From assembly GCA_903886485.1 (NCBI GenBank), contig CAISMH010000010.1, forward strand, positions 1 to 64,000: 64,000 nucleotides of DNA. The letters are read 5' to 3'. This document shows, in pieces, positions 44,054 to 52,917 of this stretch (position 1 is its first letter; each line of letters begins with the position of its first letter). The notes under the pieces were generated by a model. It did no database searches, had not been told where the DNA came from, and was given only the letters and a program-made list of their open reading frames with translations. Position numbers and translations under genes: made by a program. This DNA comes from an uncultured Burkholderiales bacterium (GTDB lineage: Bacteria; Pseudomonadota; Gammaproteobacteria; Burkholderiales; Burkholderiaceae_C).

Positions 44054-45414
44054 GCCAGCCATGCCTCCACGCGCGGCGCTTGGGCCACAGCCCACAGCTT
44101 GGCGATGACGGTGCGCATCTCAGCTTCGGTGGCCGATTGGCTATAGGTCGCCAAGCGAATCGCTTTGGCTTCAATTTCTGCGCGCGACAAGGTATTGCCG
44201 GGGTCGCCCTTGGGCTCATCCACACGACCGTGTAACACGCGCCCGTCGGTGGTGGTGACGGTGACTTTGCCAATCCAGCGTTGTGGGTAGGCGCTGTCGA
44301 TTTCTGGGTCCAACGCCATCTCGACCTTGTCACGCAAGGCCACGATGGCCGCGTCTTTGAAATGCGCATCAAACTCAGACAAACCTGCGTGTTCGTACTG
44401 CGCCACCAAGGCCAGCACCGTGCCCATGCTGAATTTGCTTTGGTGCACGGTACTGGGGTCCACCACGGGGCCCAACACATCGATGGCACCTTGGTGCACA
44501 TGGGTCACGACACGCGCAATGTCGCTCAACTTGAGTTGGTGGGTTTGCACCACTTGCAGCAAAGCATCGGCGGCAGGATGGGTGTGGCGGCAAGAGGCGT
44601 GGTATTTGAACGAGGTTTCCACCGTGGCCCAACGCGTGCCCAAGCCCTCTGTGAGTTTGCGCACATCCGCGTCGGTGGACATGCCCACCGCCATGCCTTG
44701 CGCACCTTCCAAAATACACTTGGCGCCCGTGAAACCTTGCTTGGCCAAATACGCCGACATCAGACCCGTGCCAGCGGCATGCGCGGTGTGGAGTTGCTTG
44801 GAGTCTGCGGCGTCGCGCAAGAACTCCCACAAACCTGCGGCTTGCGTGCCCGCTGAACCAAAGGCATGGTTCATTTGCTCGGGGGTGAGATTGAGCAAAC
44901 GCCCCACGGTGGCAGCCGCCGCCACGCTGCCTGCAGTGCCGGTGGTGTGAAAAATTCGGTAATGTGAGCGTCCCAAGAATTCACCCACGCGAATGCCGAC
45001 TTCATAGCCCACCACACAGGCCACCAAAAAGTCCTCGCCACTGGCACCGATCGCTTGCGCCACGGCCAAGGCGGGCGAAAACACCACGGTGGCGGGATGG
45101 AACACCGAGCCGTTGTGGACATCGTCTTGCTCGACCACATGCGACGCTGCGGCGTTGGCCATGGCAGCCATGTAGGGCGAGGTGAAGCGGCGGTTGAACA
45201 AGATTTCTGAAGGACCACGGCTTGGCCCCATGTCGAGCACGAACTGTGTCAGTGTCTCCACGGCACGTGCGCCCTTGCCGGCCACGGCTGAGCCCAACCA
45301 GTCCACCAGCAGGTCTTCTGTTTTGTGCAGCACATGCGCTGGAATATCTTGGGCTTGGAGCTTGGCTGCAAATTCAGCCAACGCCGCAGAGCCCTGTGAG
45401 GTGGTGAGCTTCAT
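44050..45414 (-). CDS. MmgE/PrpD family protein
   Basis: A 454-residue member of the family that includes 2-methylcitrate dehydratase (PrpD) and cis-aconitate decarboxylase. VVEQDDVHNGSVFHPATVV and WEFLRDAADSKQLHTAHAAGTG match family blocks; HASCRHTHPAADALLQV is the conserved His/Cys region. Which reaction is catalysed is not readable from sequence alone; a hydratase or decarboxylase on a tricarboxylate or C5 dicarboxylate is plausible. ATGA overlaps on both sides tie it to the CaiB and CitE-like genes. Confidence 0.85.
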   Translation of the reverse strand: MKLTTSQGSAALAEFAAKLQAQDIPAHVLHKTEDLLVDWLGSAVAGKGARAVETLTQFVLDMGPSRGPSEILFNRRFTSPYMAAMANAAASHVVEQDDVHNGSVFHPATVVFSPALAVAQAIGASGEDFLVACVVGYEVGIRVGEFLGRSHYRIFHTTGTAGSVAAAATVGRLLNLTPEQMNHAFGSAGTQAAGLWEFLRDAADSKQLHTAHAAGTGLMSAYLAKQGFTGAKCILEGAQGMAVGMSTDADVRKLTEGLGTRWATVETSFKYHASCRHTHPAADALLQVVQTHQLKLSDIARVVTHVHQGAIDVLGPVVDPSTVHQSKFSMGTVLALVAQYEHAGLSEFDAHFKDAAIVALRDKVEMALDPEIDSAYPQRWIGKVTVTTTDGRVLHGRVDEPKGDPGNTLSRAEIEAKAIRLATYSQSATEAEMRTVIAKLWAVAQAPRVEAWLA

Positions 45415-46568
45415 CGTGTCATCCCTAACTCTTTGAGAATGGCGTCGGTGTGCTGGCCGACCTGAGGGATCGGGTCCATGCGGTAGTCAAACGCGGTTTG
45501 TTGGCCGGGCGGCAACAGGGCGGGCAAGTCGCCAACGGGCGAGCCCACGGTGGTCCAGCGATGACGCGCCTTGAGCTGTGGGTGTGCCCACAAGTCGGCC
45601 ATGGTGTTCATGCGGGCGTTGGCAATTGGGGCGGCATCTAAACGTGCCATCACTTGCGCCGAGGTGAGTTGGGCAAACGCCGCCAAGATCAAGGCTTCGA
45701 GTGCGTCGCGGTTTTGGTGGCGTTTGGCATTGCTGTCAAAGCGCGGGTCTTGGGCCAACTCGGGTTGCTGCAACACATTGGCACAGAAGTTCACCCACTC
45801 GCGTTCGTTTTGCAGCCCCAGCATGACGGTGCCGCCGTCGCCAGCAGCGAACGGGCCGTAAGGGTAAATCGTGGCATGTGCAGCAGCGTTGCGCGAAGGC
45901 GGCGAGGCGTTGTCCATCGCGTAGTACATGGGAAAGCCCATCCACTCGCCCAAGGCTTCGAGCATGGAGACATCGATGTGCGAGCCCTCGCCTGTTTTGT
46001 CGCGTTGAATCAGCGCCGACAAGATGTTGGTGTAGGCATACATGCCCGCAGCAATGTCCGCAATTGAATTGCCACTCTTGCTCGGATGCTCAGGCGTGCC
46101 GGTGATGCTGAGAAAACCCGCCTCGCTTTGAATCAACAAGTCATAGGCTTTTTTGTCACGGTAGGGACCATCGTTGCCGTAGCCGGAGATGTCGCAGACG
46201 ATGAGGCGTGGGTGTTGCGCACGCAGGGTAGCGGCATCGAGCCCCATGCGGGCGGTCGCACCTGGCGCCAAGTTTTGCACCAGCACATCGGCTTTGGCGA
46301 TGAGTTGTTGCAGCACGGCTAAGTCGTGCGGGTCTTTCAAATCCAGCGCCAAACTTTCTTTGGAGCGGTTCACCCACACAAAGTGCGATGACGCGCCACG
46401 GGCGCGTTGGTCGTAGGCGCGCGCAAAGTCGCCGACGCCGGGGCGCTCCACCTTGATGACACGCGCGCCCAAATCGGCCAATTGGCGGGTGCAAAAAGGG
46501 GCTGCAATCGCATGTTCCAAAGACACCACGGTGATGTGGTCGAGGGGTCGCGTGGTGTGAGTCGTCAT
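45411..46568 (-). CDS. CaiB/BaiF family (class III) CoA-transferase
   Basis: A 385-residue CoA-transferase. PLDHITVVSLEHAIAAPFCTRQLADLGARVIKVE opens the family; the catalytic Asp is in SIADIAAGMYAY. WVNRSKESLALDLKDP is a further family block. It transfers CoA between carboxylates, so it probably activates the pathway substrate or shifts CoA between carboxyl groups. The start touches the stop of the upstream acyl-CoA dehydrogenase gene; the stop overlaps the MmgE/PrpD start. Confidence 0.9.
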   Translation of the reverse strand: MTTHTTRPLDHITVVSLEHAIAAPFCTRQLADLGARVIKVERPGVGDFARAYDQRARGASSHFVWVNRSKESLALDLKDPHDLAVLQQLIAKADVLVQNLAPGATARMGLDAATLRAQHPRLIVCDISGYGNDGPYRDKKAYDLLIQSEAGFLSITGTPEHPSKSGNSIADIAAGMYAYTNILSALIQRDKTGEGSHIDVSMLEALGEWMGFPMYYAMDNASPPSRNAAAHATIYPYGPFAAGDGGTVMLGLQNEREWVNFCANVLQQPELAQDPRFDSNAKRHQNRDALEALILAAFAQLTSAQVMARLDAAPIANARMNTMADLWAHPQLKARHRWTTVGSPVGDLPALLPPGQQTAFDYRMDPIPQVGQHTDAILKELGMTR

Positions 46569-47737
46569 CAGAAAGACCTCGGCAGGCCCAGCAAGTGCTC
46601 GGCCACATAGGAGTAAATCAAATTGGTCGAAATGGGGGCCACTTGGTAGAGGCGCGTTTCGCGGAATTTGCGCTCGACGTCGTACTCACAGGCAAAGCCA
46701 AAACCACCGTGGGTTTGCAAACACACGTTGGCCGCCTCCCAAGAAGCTTTGGCCGCCAAGTACTTGGCCATGTTCGCTTCAGCGCCACAGGGCTGGCCTG
46801 CATCAAATAATTCACAGGCCTTGAAGCGCATCAAGTTGGCGGCTTCTGTTTCGATGTAGCTGTCGGCAATCGGAAATTGAATGCCTTGGTTTTGACCAAT
46901 CGGACGACCAAACACGGTGCGATCCCCCGCGTAGCGACGGGCACGGTCAATGAACCAATACGCGTCGCCAATGCACTCGGCGGCAATCAAGGTGCGCTCG
47001 GCATTGAGACCATCCAAGATGTACTTGAAACCTTTGCCCTCTTCGCCAATGAGGTTGTCTGCGGGAATTTCGAGGTTGTCGAAAAACACTTCATTCGTTT
47101 CGTGGTTGACCATGTTGCGAATGGGTTTGACGGTCATGCCGTGGCCGATGGCTTGCTTCAAATCGACGATGAAGATCGACATGCCTTCGCTTTTCTTGGT
47201 CACCTCGGCCAAGGGCGTGGTGCGTGCCAACAGAATCATCAAGTCGGAATGTTGAATGCGTGAAATCCAAACCTTTTGACCATTCACCACATAGCGATCA
47301 CCTTTTTTGACGGCAGTGGTTTTGAGTTGCGTGGTGTCGGTGCCGGTGGTGGGTTCGGTCACGGCCATGGACTGCAAGCGCCATTCGCCCGTGGCGATCT
47401 TGGGCAGATACATGTCTTTTTGCGCTTGGGAGCCATGTCGCAACAAGGTGCCCATGTTGTACATCTGGCCGTGGCACGAGCCCGCATTGCCGCCTGCGAA
47501 ATTGATCTCTTCCATGATGACGGAGGCCTCTGCCAGCCCCAAACCAGAGCCACCGTATTCGGTGGGAATCAACGCGGCCAGCCAGCCCGCTTCGGTCAAG
47601 GCCGTCACAAAGGCTTCGGGGTAGCCCCGTTCGTCATCGACTTTTTGCCAATACGAAGCGTCAAAACTGCCACACAAGGCGCGCAGCGCGTCGCGCATGT
47701 CTTGGTGCGCATCGGGGGTAGGGATTTGTGTTTTCAT
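46568..47737 (-). CDS. Acyl-CoA dehydrogenase family protein with altered catalytic segment
   Basis: A 389-residue flavoprotein of the acyl-CoA dehydrogenase fold. MAVTEPTTGTDTTQL and the FAD/adenine segments (GRPIGQNQGIQFP; QTHGGFGFACEYDVERKFRETRLYQ) are intact. The C-terminus reads LYQVAPISTNLIYSYVAEHLLGLPRSF, so the usual catalytic-Glu segment (YEGT in short/medium-chain enzymes) is replaced by APIST. The catalytic base may be elsewhere, as in isovaleryl-CoA dehydrogenase. ATG at 47737 chosen over TTG at 47752. Electrons probably go to ETF and ETF-QO. Confidence 0.87.
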   Translation of the reverse strand: MKTQIPTPDAHQDMRDALRALCGSFDASYWQKVDDERGYPEAFVTALTEAGWLAALIPTEYGGSGLGLAEASVIMEEINFAGGNAGSCHGQMYNMGTLLRHGSQAQKDMYLPKIATGEWRLQSMAVTEPTTGTDTTQLKTTAVKKGDRYVVNGQKVWISRIQHSDLMILLARTTPLAEVTKKSEGMSIFIVDLKQAIGHGMTVKPIRNMVNHETNEVFFDNLEIPADNLIGEEGKGFKYILDGLNAERTLIAAECIGDAYWFIDRARRYAGDRTVFGRPIGQNQGIQFPIADSYIETEAANLMRFKACELFDAGQPCGAEANMAKYLAAKASWEAANVCLQTHGGFGFACEYDVERKFRETRLYQVAPISTNLIYSYVAEHLLGLPRSF

Positions 47738-47748
47738 GAAGGGTTGCG

Positions 47749-48624
47749 TCAAGCGAGTTCAGCGGTGGCTTGCATGGTGAGCCAGCCTTCGGCATCTTGG
47801 GCCCACAGTTGCACCTGCGAACCATCGGCACTGGGTTGTCCACTCACACGCAATGCGCGGCCATCGGCGCACTCAAACGTGGGACGCAGGGCTTTGAAAT
47901 CGAAACGTCGAATCGGACGATCGGTGTGGCGGCGTACCAAGTCCACCAACAGCGTGGCGATCAAGGGGCCGTGGACGATGAGGCCCGGATAGCCCTCGAC
48001 TTCGGTTACATATTTGCGGTCGTAGTGAATGCGATGACCATTGAAGGTCAGCGCGGAGTAGCGAAACAACAGCACATCATCCGGTGTGATGTCACGCTGC
48101 CAAGCGGCAATCTGCGATGCGGCGACGGGTGCGGGCACAGGGTCACTGGCTTGTGCAGGGGGGCGGTAGACGATGTCGTGCGCTTCGCTCAGGCACAAGC
48201 CATGGGCGTTGTGAACTTCGTGTTGCACCAACACAAACAACAAGTCTCCGCTGCGACCGGCTTTGTGGGTGACCGAGGCAATGGTGGAGGTGCGCTTGAC
48301 CTCATCACCCACGCGCAGCGGTGCATGCCACTGCAAGCGCCCACCCGCCCACATGCGACGCGGCAGTGGCACGGGCGGCAAGAAACCGCCCCGCTTGGCG
48401 TGCCCGTCTGGACCAATCTCGCTTTGGCGGTGGTGCGGCAAAAAGAACAACCAGTGCCATAGCGCTGGCAACTCGGTGCCCATCACAGGCGTCGGGTCAT
48501 CACGATCCAAGGTCGCGCTCAGTGCGCGCAGAGGAGCGGGGGTGATCAGGTCTTCCAACACCTCGCTTTGGCCTTGCCAAGTTTGCAAGTGCGCGAGTGT
48601 GGGGGCATCAATGGTTGAGGTCAT
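47749..48624 (-). CDS. HTD2/mesaconyl-CoA-hydratase-like hotdog dehydratase
   Basis: A 291-residue double-hotdog protein. The N-terminal FAS1-type dehydratase segment has LWHWLFFLPHHRQSEIG and RRMWAGGRLQWHAPL; the C-terminal MaoC-like active site reads FNGHRIHYDRKYV with GYPGLIVHGPLIATLLVD. Relatives include mesaconyl-C4-CoA hydratase (Meh) and fungal HTD2. It probably hydrates an enoyl-CoA of the pathway. First gene of the operon, divergent from LysR. Confidence 0.85.
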   Translation of the reverse strand: MTSTIDAPTLAHLQTWQGQSEVLEDLITPAPLRALSATLDRDDPTPVMGTELPALWHWLFFLPHHRQSEIGPDGHAKRGGFLPPVPLPRRMWAGGRLQWHAPLRVGDEVKRTSTIASVTHKAGRSGDLLFVLVQHEVHNAHGLCLSEAHDIVYRPPAQASDPVPAPVAASQIAAWQRDITPDDVLLFRYSALTFNGHRIHYDRKYVTEVEGYPGLIVHGPLIATLLVDLVRRHTDRPIRRFDFKALRPTFECADGRALRVSGQPSADGSQVQLWAQDAEGWLTMQATAELA

Positions 48625-48696
48625 GTCAGTCGGTTTTTGAATGGACGCGATGTTCGGTGCATTTGCTCAGGTCGACAATCGGTATTTTTAGGACTG

Positions 48697-48719
48697 AGCC
48701 TTCTGTTTTTCCGAAGGCT
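48697..48719. promoter_or_regulatory. Inverted repeat in the hydratase/LysR gap
   Basis: AGCCTTC (48697-48703) and GAAGGCT (48713-48719) are perfect seven-base arms with a nine-base spacer, midway between the divergent operon start (48624) and the LysR start (48745). Spacing suits a LysR-type tetramer site controlling both directions. Confidence 0.45.
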
Positions 48720-48744
48720 TGGATTTTCAGAATAAGATCACGAG

Positions 48745-49650
48745 ATGCATTTCGACCTCAATGACCTGCGCCTTTTCGTGCTCGCCGCCGATGAGGGAAG
48801 CCTCACCAAAGCGGCCGCTAAACATCACCTCTCACTGGCTGCCGCCAGTGCGCGCATCAAAGCGTTAGAAGCTCAGGCAGATCTACCACTTTTGTACAGA
48901 GAAGCACGCGGTGTACGCCTGTCACCACCGGGACAAGCGTTTTTGCACCATGCGCGTTTGATGCTGCACCAAGTCGAGCAAATGCGGGGGGATTTGCATG
49001 AGTACGGCGGGGGTTTACGCGGACACCTCAGGGTATACGCGAACACCACAGCGGTGACTGATTTTTTACCGGAAATCTTGCCGAGGTTTTTGGCAGAGAA
49101 CCCGAAGATCAACATTGACCTTCAGGAAAAACCGAACGCTGAAATTGCCAAAGCGGTTCAGGATGGTCGTGTGGACATCGGCATCGTGTCGGGTCAAGTC
49201 GACACCTTGGGTTTGCAGAGCTTGCACTTCAGCACAGACCGACTGGTGCTGGCGACCTCACGTCAACACCGCTTTGCCAAACGCAAGCGCATTTCGTTCG
49301 CAGAGATCTTGGATGAAGATGCGGTCGGCATGCACCCAGCCAGCACGCTGCAAACTTTTTTGGGACAGGTCACCGAACGTTTGGGCAAACCACAAAAGCT
49401 GCGCATCCAGCTCACCAGCTTTGACGCCATGTGTCGCATGATCGGTGCAGGGGTGGGCGTGGGCATCGTGCCGGAGTCTGCCGCAAGGCGCAACCAAGCC
49501 ACCATGAACCTTGCGCTGATTGAGTTGACCGAGCCTTGGAGTGTGCGCGAACGCTACATCCTCACGCGCGACCAAGCGGCCTTACCCAGCTACGCCCATT
49601 CGCTGATTGACCATCTGCGTCAGCACTACGAAACGCAAGCCAAGGCTTAA
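48745..49650 (+). CDS. LysR family regulator of the catabolic operon
   Basis: A 301-residue LysR-type regulator. HTH: DLRLFVLAADEGSLTKAAAKHHLSLAAASARIKALE, with the effector-binding domain after about residue 90 (RVYANTTAVTDFLPEILPRFL). It is divergent from the 14-gene operon across 120 bases containing an inverted repeat, so it is very likely its controller. The inducer would be the pathway substrate or an early acyl-CoA. Confidence 0.92.
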   Translation: MHFDLNDLRLFVLAADEGSLTKAAAKHHLSLAAASARIKALEAQADLPLLYREARGVRLSPPGQAFLHHARLMLHQVEQMRGDLHEYGGGLRGHLRVYANTTAVTDFLPEILPRFLAENPKINIDLQEKPNAEIAKAVQDGRVDIGIVSGQVDTLGLQSLHFSTDRLVLATSRQHRFAKRKRISFAEILDEDAVGMHPASTLQTFLGQVTERLGKPQKLRIQLTSFDAMCRMIGAGVGVGIVPESAARRNQATMNLALIELTEPWSVRERYILTRDQAALPSYAHSLIDHLRQHYETQAKA

Positions 49651-51128
49651 GCAATCAAACGACGTAAGACATCTGCGCTCATGTGTTGGTCGAGGAAATC
49701 GGCCAAGCCTTCGAACACGGTCTCTAGCGTCGGGGTTTGCGCACCAAACAAGGCGTGCAAGACCGTCGGGTCTTCAAACAAACCGTGCAAGTAGCACCCC
49801 ATCACGTTGCCACTCGCGTTTTGCCATGCCAAACCTGGCATCACCTCATGCGCCACCTGCCCTGCGGCAGCCATGGCGGTATGCGCTTGGGTTTGTCCAT
49901 GGTGGATTTCGTAGCCAGACACTTGCACGCCCGAGAGTGCGGACCATGCACCACGCAATGACCCTAGGGTGGCGGTGGTGCGCTGAACTGTTTTATCGGC
50001 CGCAAACTGTGTGACAACAGGCAACAGGCCCAAGCCCGCGGCGTTGCCATCAATGCCGTGTGTGTCTATCAAGGCCTCGCCCAGCATTTGCAAGCCACCA
50101 CAAATGCCCAAGACGGCACCACCGCGAGCCGCGTGCTGGGTGATGGCTGCATCGAGGCCTTGGGTACGCAGCCATGCGAGGTCGCTGCTGGTGTGCTTGG
50201 AGCCGGGCAAGATGAGCCAATCACTCGCTTGCAAGCCTGCCAAATCTGCGGGACTGCGAGCCCAAAGCAAGCGCACATCAGGCACGTTCTTCAAGGGTTG
50301 GAATTCATCGAGGTTGCTGATGCGTGGGTAGGCGATGACCGCCACGGTTCTGACAGCAGTCCTTGTTGGGCCGCCGGACCGCCCCAAGGCGTCATGGAAC
50401 AGTCCATCTTCTTCTGGCAGGCCGTGCTGCCACCACATGGGAAGCACCGCCACGGTGGGCACGCCTGTGCGCGCTTGCAACATCTGTGGCGCGGGTGCGA
50501 GCAAGGCTGCATCGCCGCGAAATTTGTTCAACACGAAGCCGCTGATGCGGGCTTGATCAAGGGGTGGCAGCAAGGCCCATGTGCCGTAGAGGTGGGCGAA
50601 TGCGCCCCCACGATCTATGTCAGTCACCAACAAGCAACGGGCATCGGCATGACGTGCCACGCGCAGGTTGACGATGTCGCTGTCCATGAGGTTGATCTCT
50701 GCAGGTGAGCCTGCGCCTTCGATCACCACCACATCGTTTTCGGCGCGTAAGGCGTCGAGTGAGGCCGCAATGTGTGGCCATACTTTCTCGCTGCGATCAC
50801 GCCAAGGCGTGTGGGTGAGTTCGTGGTTCACCTCACCGAGCAACACCACTTGGCTGTGGGTGTCGGCCTCCGGCTTGAGCAGCAAGGGGTTCATGCGCAC
50901 ATCGGGTTCGGCCTTGGCTGCGAGCGCTTGAAAGTATTGCGCGGAGCCCACCTCGCCGAGCCCGTTGTGAGAGGCCACCACGCGCGCGTTGTTGCTCATG
51001 TTCTGTGCTTTGAACGGCGCGACCTTGAAACCTTGGCGCGCATACCAACGACACAGGGCGGTCGTGAGCCAGCTTTTGCCAGCGCCACTGGACGTGCCCA
51101 ACACCATGACGCAACGTGCGCGCTTCAT
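49647..51128 (-). CDS. cobQ: Cobyric acid synthase
   Basis: A 493-residue amidotransferase that amidates the b, d, e and g side chains of adenosylcobyrinate diamide. The N-terminal P-loop-like ATP site is GTSSGAGKSWLTTALCRWY with FKAQNMSNN; the glutaminase domain has nucleophile Cys in GGAVLGICGGLQMLG and His in GNVMGCYLHGLFED. The start MKRARC at 51128 overlaps the BtuD stop by ATGA; the frame to 51368 has an implausible Arg/His-rich N-terminus. Last gene of the cobalamin operon. Other biosynthetic genes are absent from the window. Confidence 0.93.
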   Translation of the reverse strand: MKRARCVMVLGTSSGAGKSWLTTALCRWYARQGFKVAPFKAQNMSNNARVVASHNGLGEVGSAQYFQALAAKAEPDVRMNPLLLKPEADTHSQVVLLGEVNHELTHTPWRDRSEKVWPHIAASLDALRAENDVVVIEGAGSPAEINLMDSDIVNLRVARHADARCLLVTDIDRGGAFAHLYGTWALLPPLDQARISGFVLNKFRGDAALLAPAPQMLQARTGVPTVAVLPMWWQHGLPEEDGLFHDALGRSGGPTRTAVRTVAVIAYPRISNLDEFQPLKNVPDVRLLWARSPADLAGLQASDWLILPGSKHTSSDLAWLRTQGLDAAITQHAARGGAVLGICGGLQMLGEALIDTHGIDGNAAGLGLLPVVTQFAADKTVQRTTATLGSLRGAWSALSGVQVSGYEIHHGQTQAHTAMAAAGQVAHEVMPGLAWQNASGNVMGCYLHGLFEDPTVLHALFGAQTPTLETVFEGLADFLDQHMSADVLRRLIA

Positions 51129-51907
51129 AGGGCAGAGAGTTTGGGCACCGACACCCACTGCCCCGCCAAGGCGTGAATGGCAATGCGCCCCTGAAAGACT
51201 GCCTCGACCGCACGGTGCGTGGCAGCATCGGTGCATGCACCTTGGTGCGTCACACATCCGGCTTGCATGACGACCATGTCGTCGGCATGCAAGGCCATGC
51301 CGACTTCGTGCAACACGCTGATGACGGTGGTGTTTTGTGCGGTGAGGCAACGCACTTGTTCGAGCCAATCGACTTGATGCGGCGGATCAAGGTTGGCCAA
51401 GGGTTCGTCCATCAACATCACTTGCGCTTGCACCGCCATGGCGCGAGCCAGCAACACGCGCTGACGCTCGCCACCCGAGAGTTGCCCGAGGGAGCGCTCA
51501 CGCCAATCCCACACTTGCGTGGCGCGTAATGCAGTTTCGACCACGGCATGGTCTATCGCGGTGGGTGCAGCCAGCCAAGCTTGATGCGGGATGCGCCCGA
51601 GCATGACCACATCCCACACCCGCAAGTCGTCCGAAGCAGATTCGTTTTGGCCCAACCACGACAACTGCTGGGCACGCTGCTGGCGGTTCATCGCCGTGAG
51701 TTCTTGGTCAAACAAGAAGATGCGCCCCGTCGTGGGCAACAGCCCAGCCAACGCTTTGAGCAAGGTAGATTTGCCTGCCCCGTTGGGGCCGACGATGCTG
51801 GTCCACCGACCCGCGACAAAGGACATGTCCACGCCATGCAAAACCTCTTGCCCAGCCAAGGACACATGCAGGTCGCGCACACGCAAAGCCATTGTTGGCA
51901 GCTTCAT
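51125..51907 (-). CDS. btuD: Vitamin B12 ABC transporter ATPase
   Basis: A 260-residue ATPase. Walker A GPNGAGKSTLLKAL, signature LSGGERQRVLLARAM and Walker B MLMDEPLANLDPP are intact. The ATG at 51907 overlaps the BtuC stop, the stop overlaps the cobQ start. With BtuC and BtuF-like proteins it drives cobalamin import. Confidence 0.9.
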   Translation of the reverse strand: MKLPTMALRVRDLHVSLAGQEVLHGVDMSFVAGRWTSIVGPNGAGKSTLLKALAGLLPTTGRIFLFDQELTAMNRQQRAQQLSWLGQNESASDDLRVWDVVMLGRIPHQAWLAAPTAIDHAVVETALRATQVWDWRERSLGQLSGGERQRVLLARAMAVQAQVMLMDEPLANLDPPHQVDWLEQVRCLTAQNTTVISVLHEVGMALHADDMVVMQAGCVTHQGACTDAATHRAVEAVFQGRIAIHALAGQWVSVPKLSAL

Positions 51908-52917
51908 GGCGAGGTCCTTGTGGTTTGGCTGCGGTACATCAGCCACAGCAAATAACCGCCCCCCAACACAGCGGTCAACACACCCACGGGCATCTCTTGC
52001 GGGGCCCACAACAGGCGGGCCAGCAAGTCTGCCGCCAGCAGCAGCAAGCCGCCCATCAAAGCAGCCAGCACCACCATCCAGTGGTGCGAGGTCTTGACCC
52101 GCGAGCGCACCAAGTGCGGTGCAGCCAATCCGACAAAAGCCACCAAGCCCGTCTGCGCCACCGCAGCGCCTGTGGCCAACGCCAAGACACAGACCAAGGC
52201 CACACGCACAGGCGCGAGCGGCAGGCCCAAACTCAAGGCGGTGGATTCACCGAGGCTCAACGCATCGAGCACGCGACTCAAAACCACAGCCAACACCAAG
52301 CACACCGACAACACGCCCAACATCAACACACACGCGTTCCAACCTATAAAGCTGGTGGAGCCCAATAAAAATCCTTGCATGCCTTGCAGCACATCGGGCC
52401 GCATGAGGGTGATGAGCGAAGCCATGGCACCCAAGACCACGCCCACAATGACACCGGCCAGCAACAAGCGCAAAGTCTGCTGCACGCCACGCGCCAACAC
52501 CAGTGTGAGCAACACGGCCAACACGGCGCCAACAAAAGCAGCACCCGTTAACCCCAAGCGCACCAAGAACTCCGTGGCAAACGGGTGAACGCCAAACAAG
52601 GCCAGCGCCACAGCCACGCCAAATGAGGCCCCTGAAGCACTGCCCAATAAGTACGGATCCGCCAATGGGTTGCGAAACAAACCTTGCGCCAAAGCGCCCG
52701 CTAAACCCAGCAAGGCACCCGCCGCACAAGCGCCTAGGCTACGAGGCAAACGAATGTCCCACACAATCTGCCATGCGATGTCGTCGTGCCATGCATGCCA
52801 CCAACTCTCAAACCCTGTGCTACCCACAGCGCTGCCCAGCGCAATGCCGAGGGCACATAACACCCACAAACTCAAAGCAAGCCACAAGGGTGACCCGCGT
52901 GTCGGGTGCGACGTCAT
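51904..52917 (-). CDS. btuC: Vitamin B12 ABC transporter permease
   Basis: A 337-residue FecCD-type permease with about ten membrane segments. WDIRLPRSLGACAAGALLGLAGALAQGLFRNPLADPYLLG is the family entry and VAFVGLAAPHLVRSRVKTSHHW the coupling region. The start MTSHPTRGS at 52917 overlaps the BtuF stop; the frame to 53073 is an Arg/His-rich extension. Confidence 0.9.
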   Translation of the reverse strand: MTSHPTRGSPLWLALSLWVLCALGIALGSAVGSTGFESWWHAWHDDIAWQIVWDIRLPRSLGACAAGALLGLAGALAQGLFRNPLADPYLLGSASGASFGVAVALALFGVHPFATEFLVRLGLTGAAFVGAVLAVLLTLVLARGVQQTLRLLLAGVIVGVVLGAMASLITLMRPDVLQGMQGFLLGSTSFIGWNACVLMLGVLSVCLVLAVVLSRVLDALSLGESTALSLGLPLAPVRVALVCVLALATGAAVAQTGLVAFVGLAAPHLVRSRVKTSHHWMVVLAALMGGLLLLAADLLARLLWAPQEMPVGVLTAVLGGGYLLWLMYRSQTTRTSP

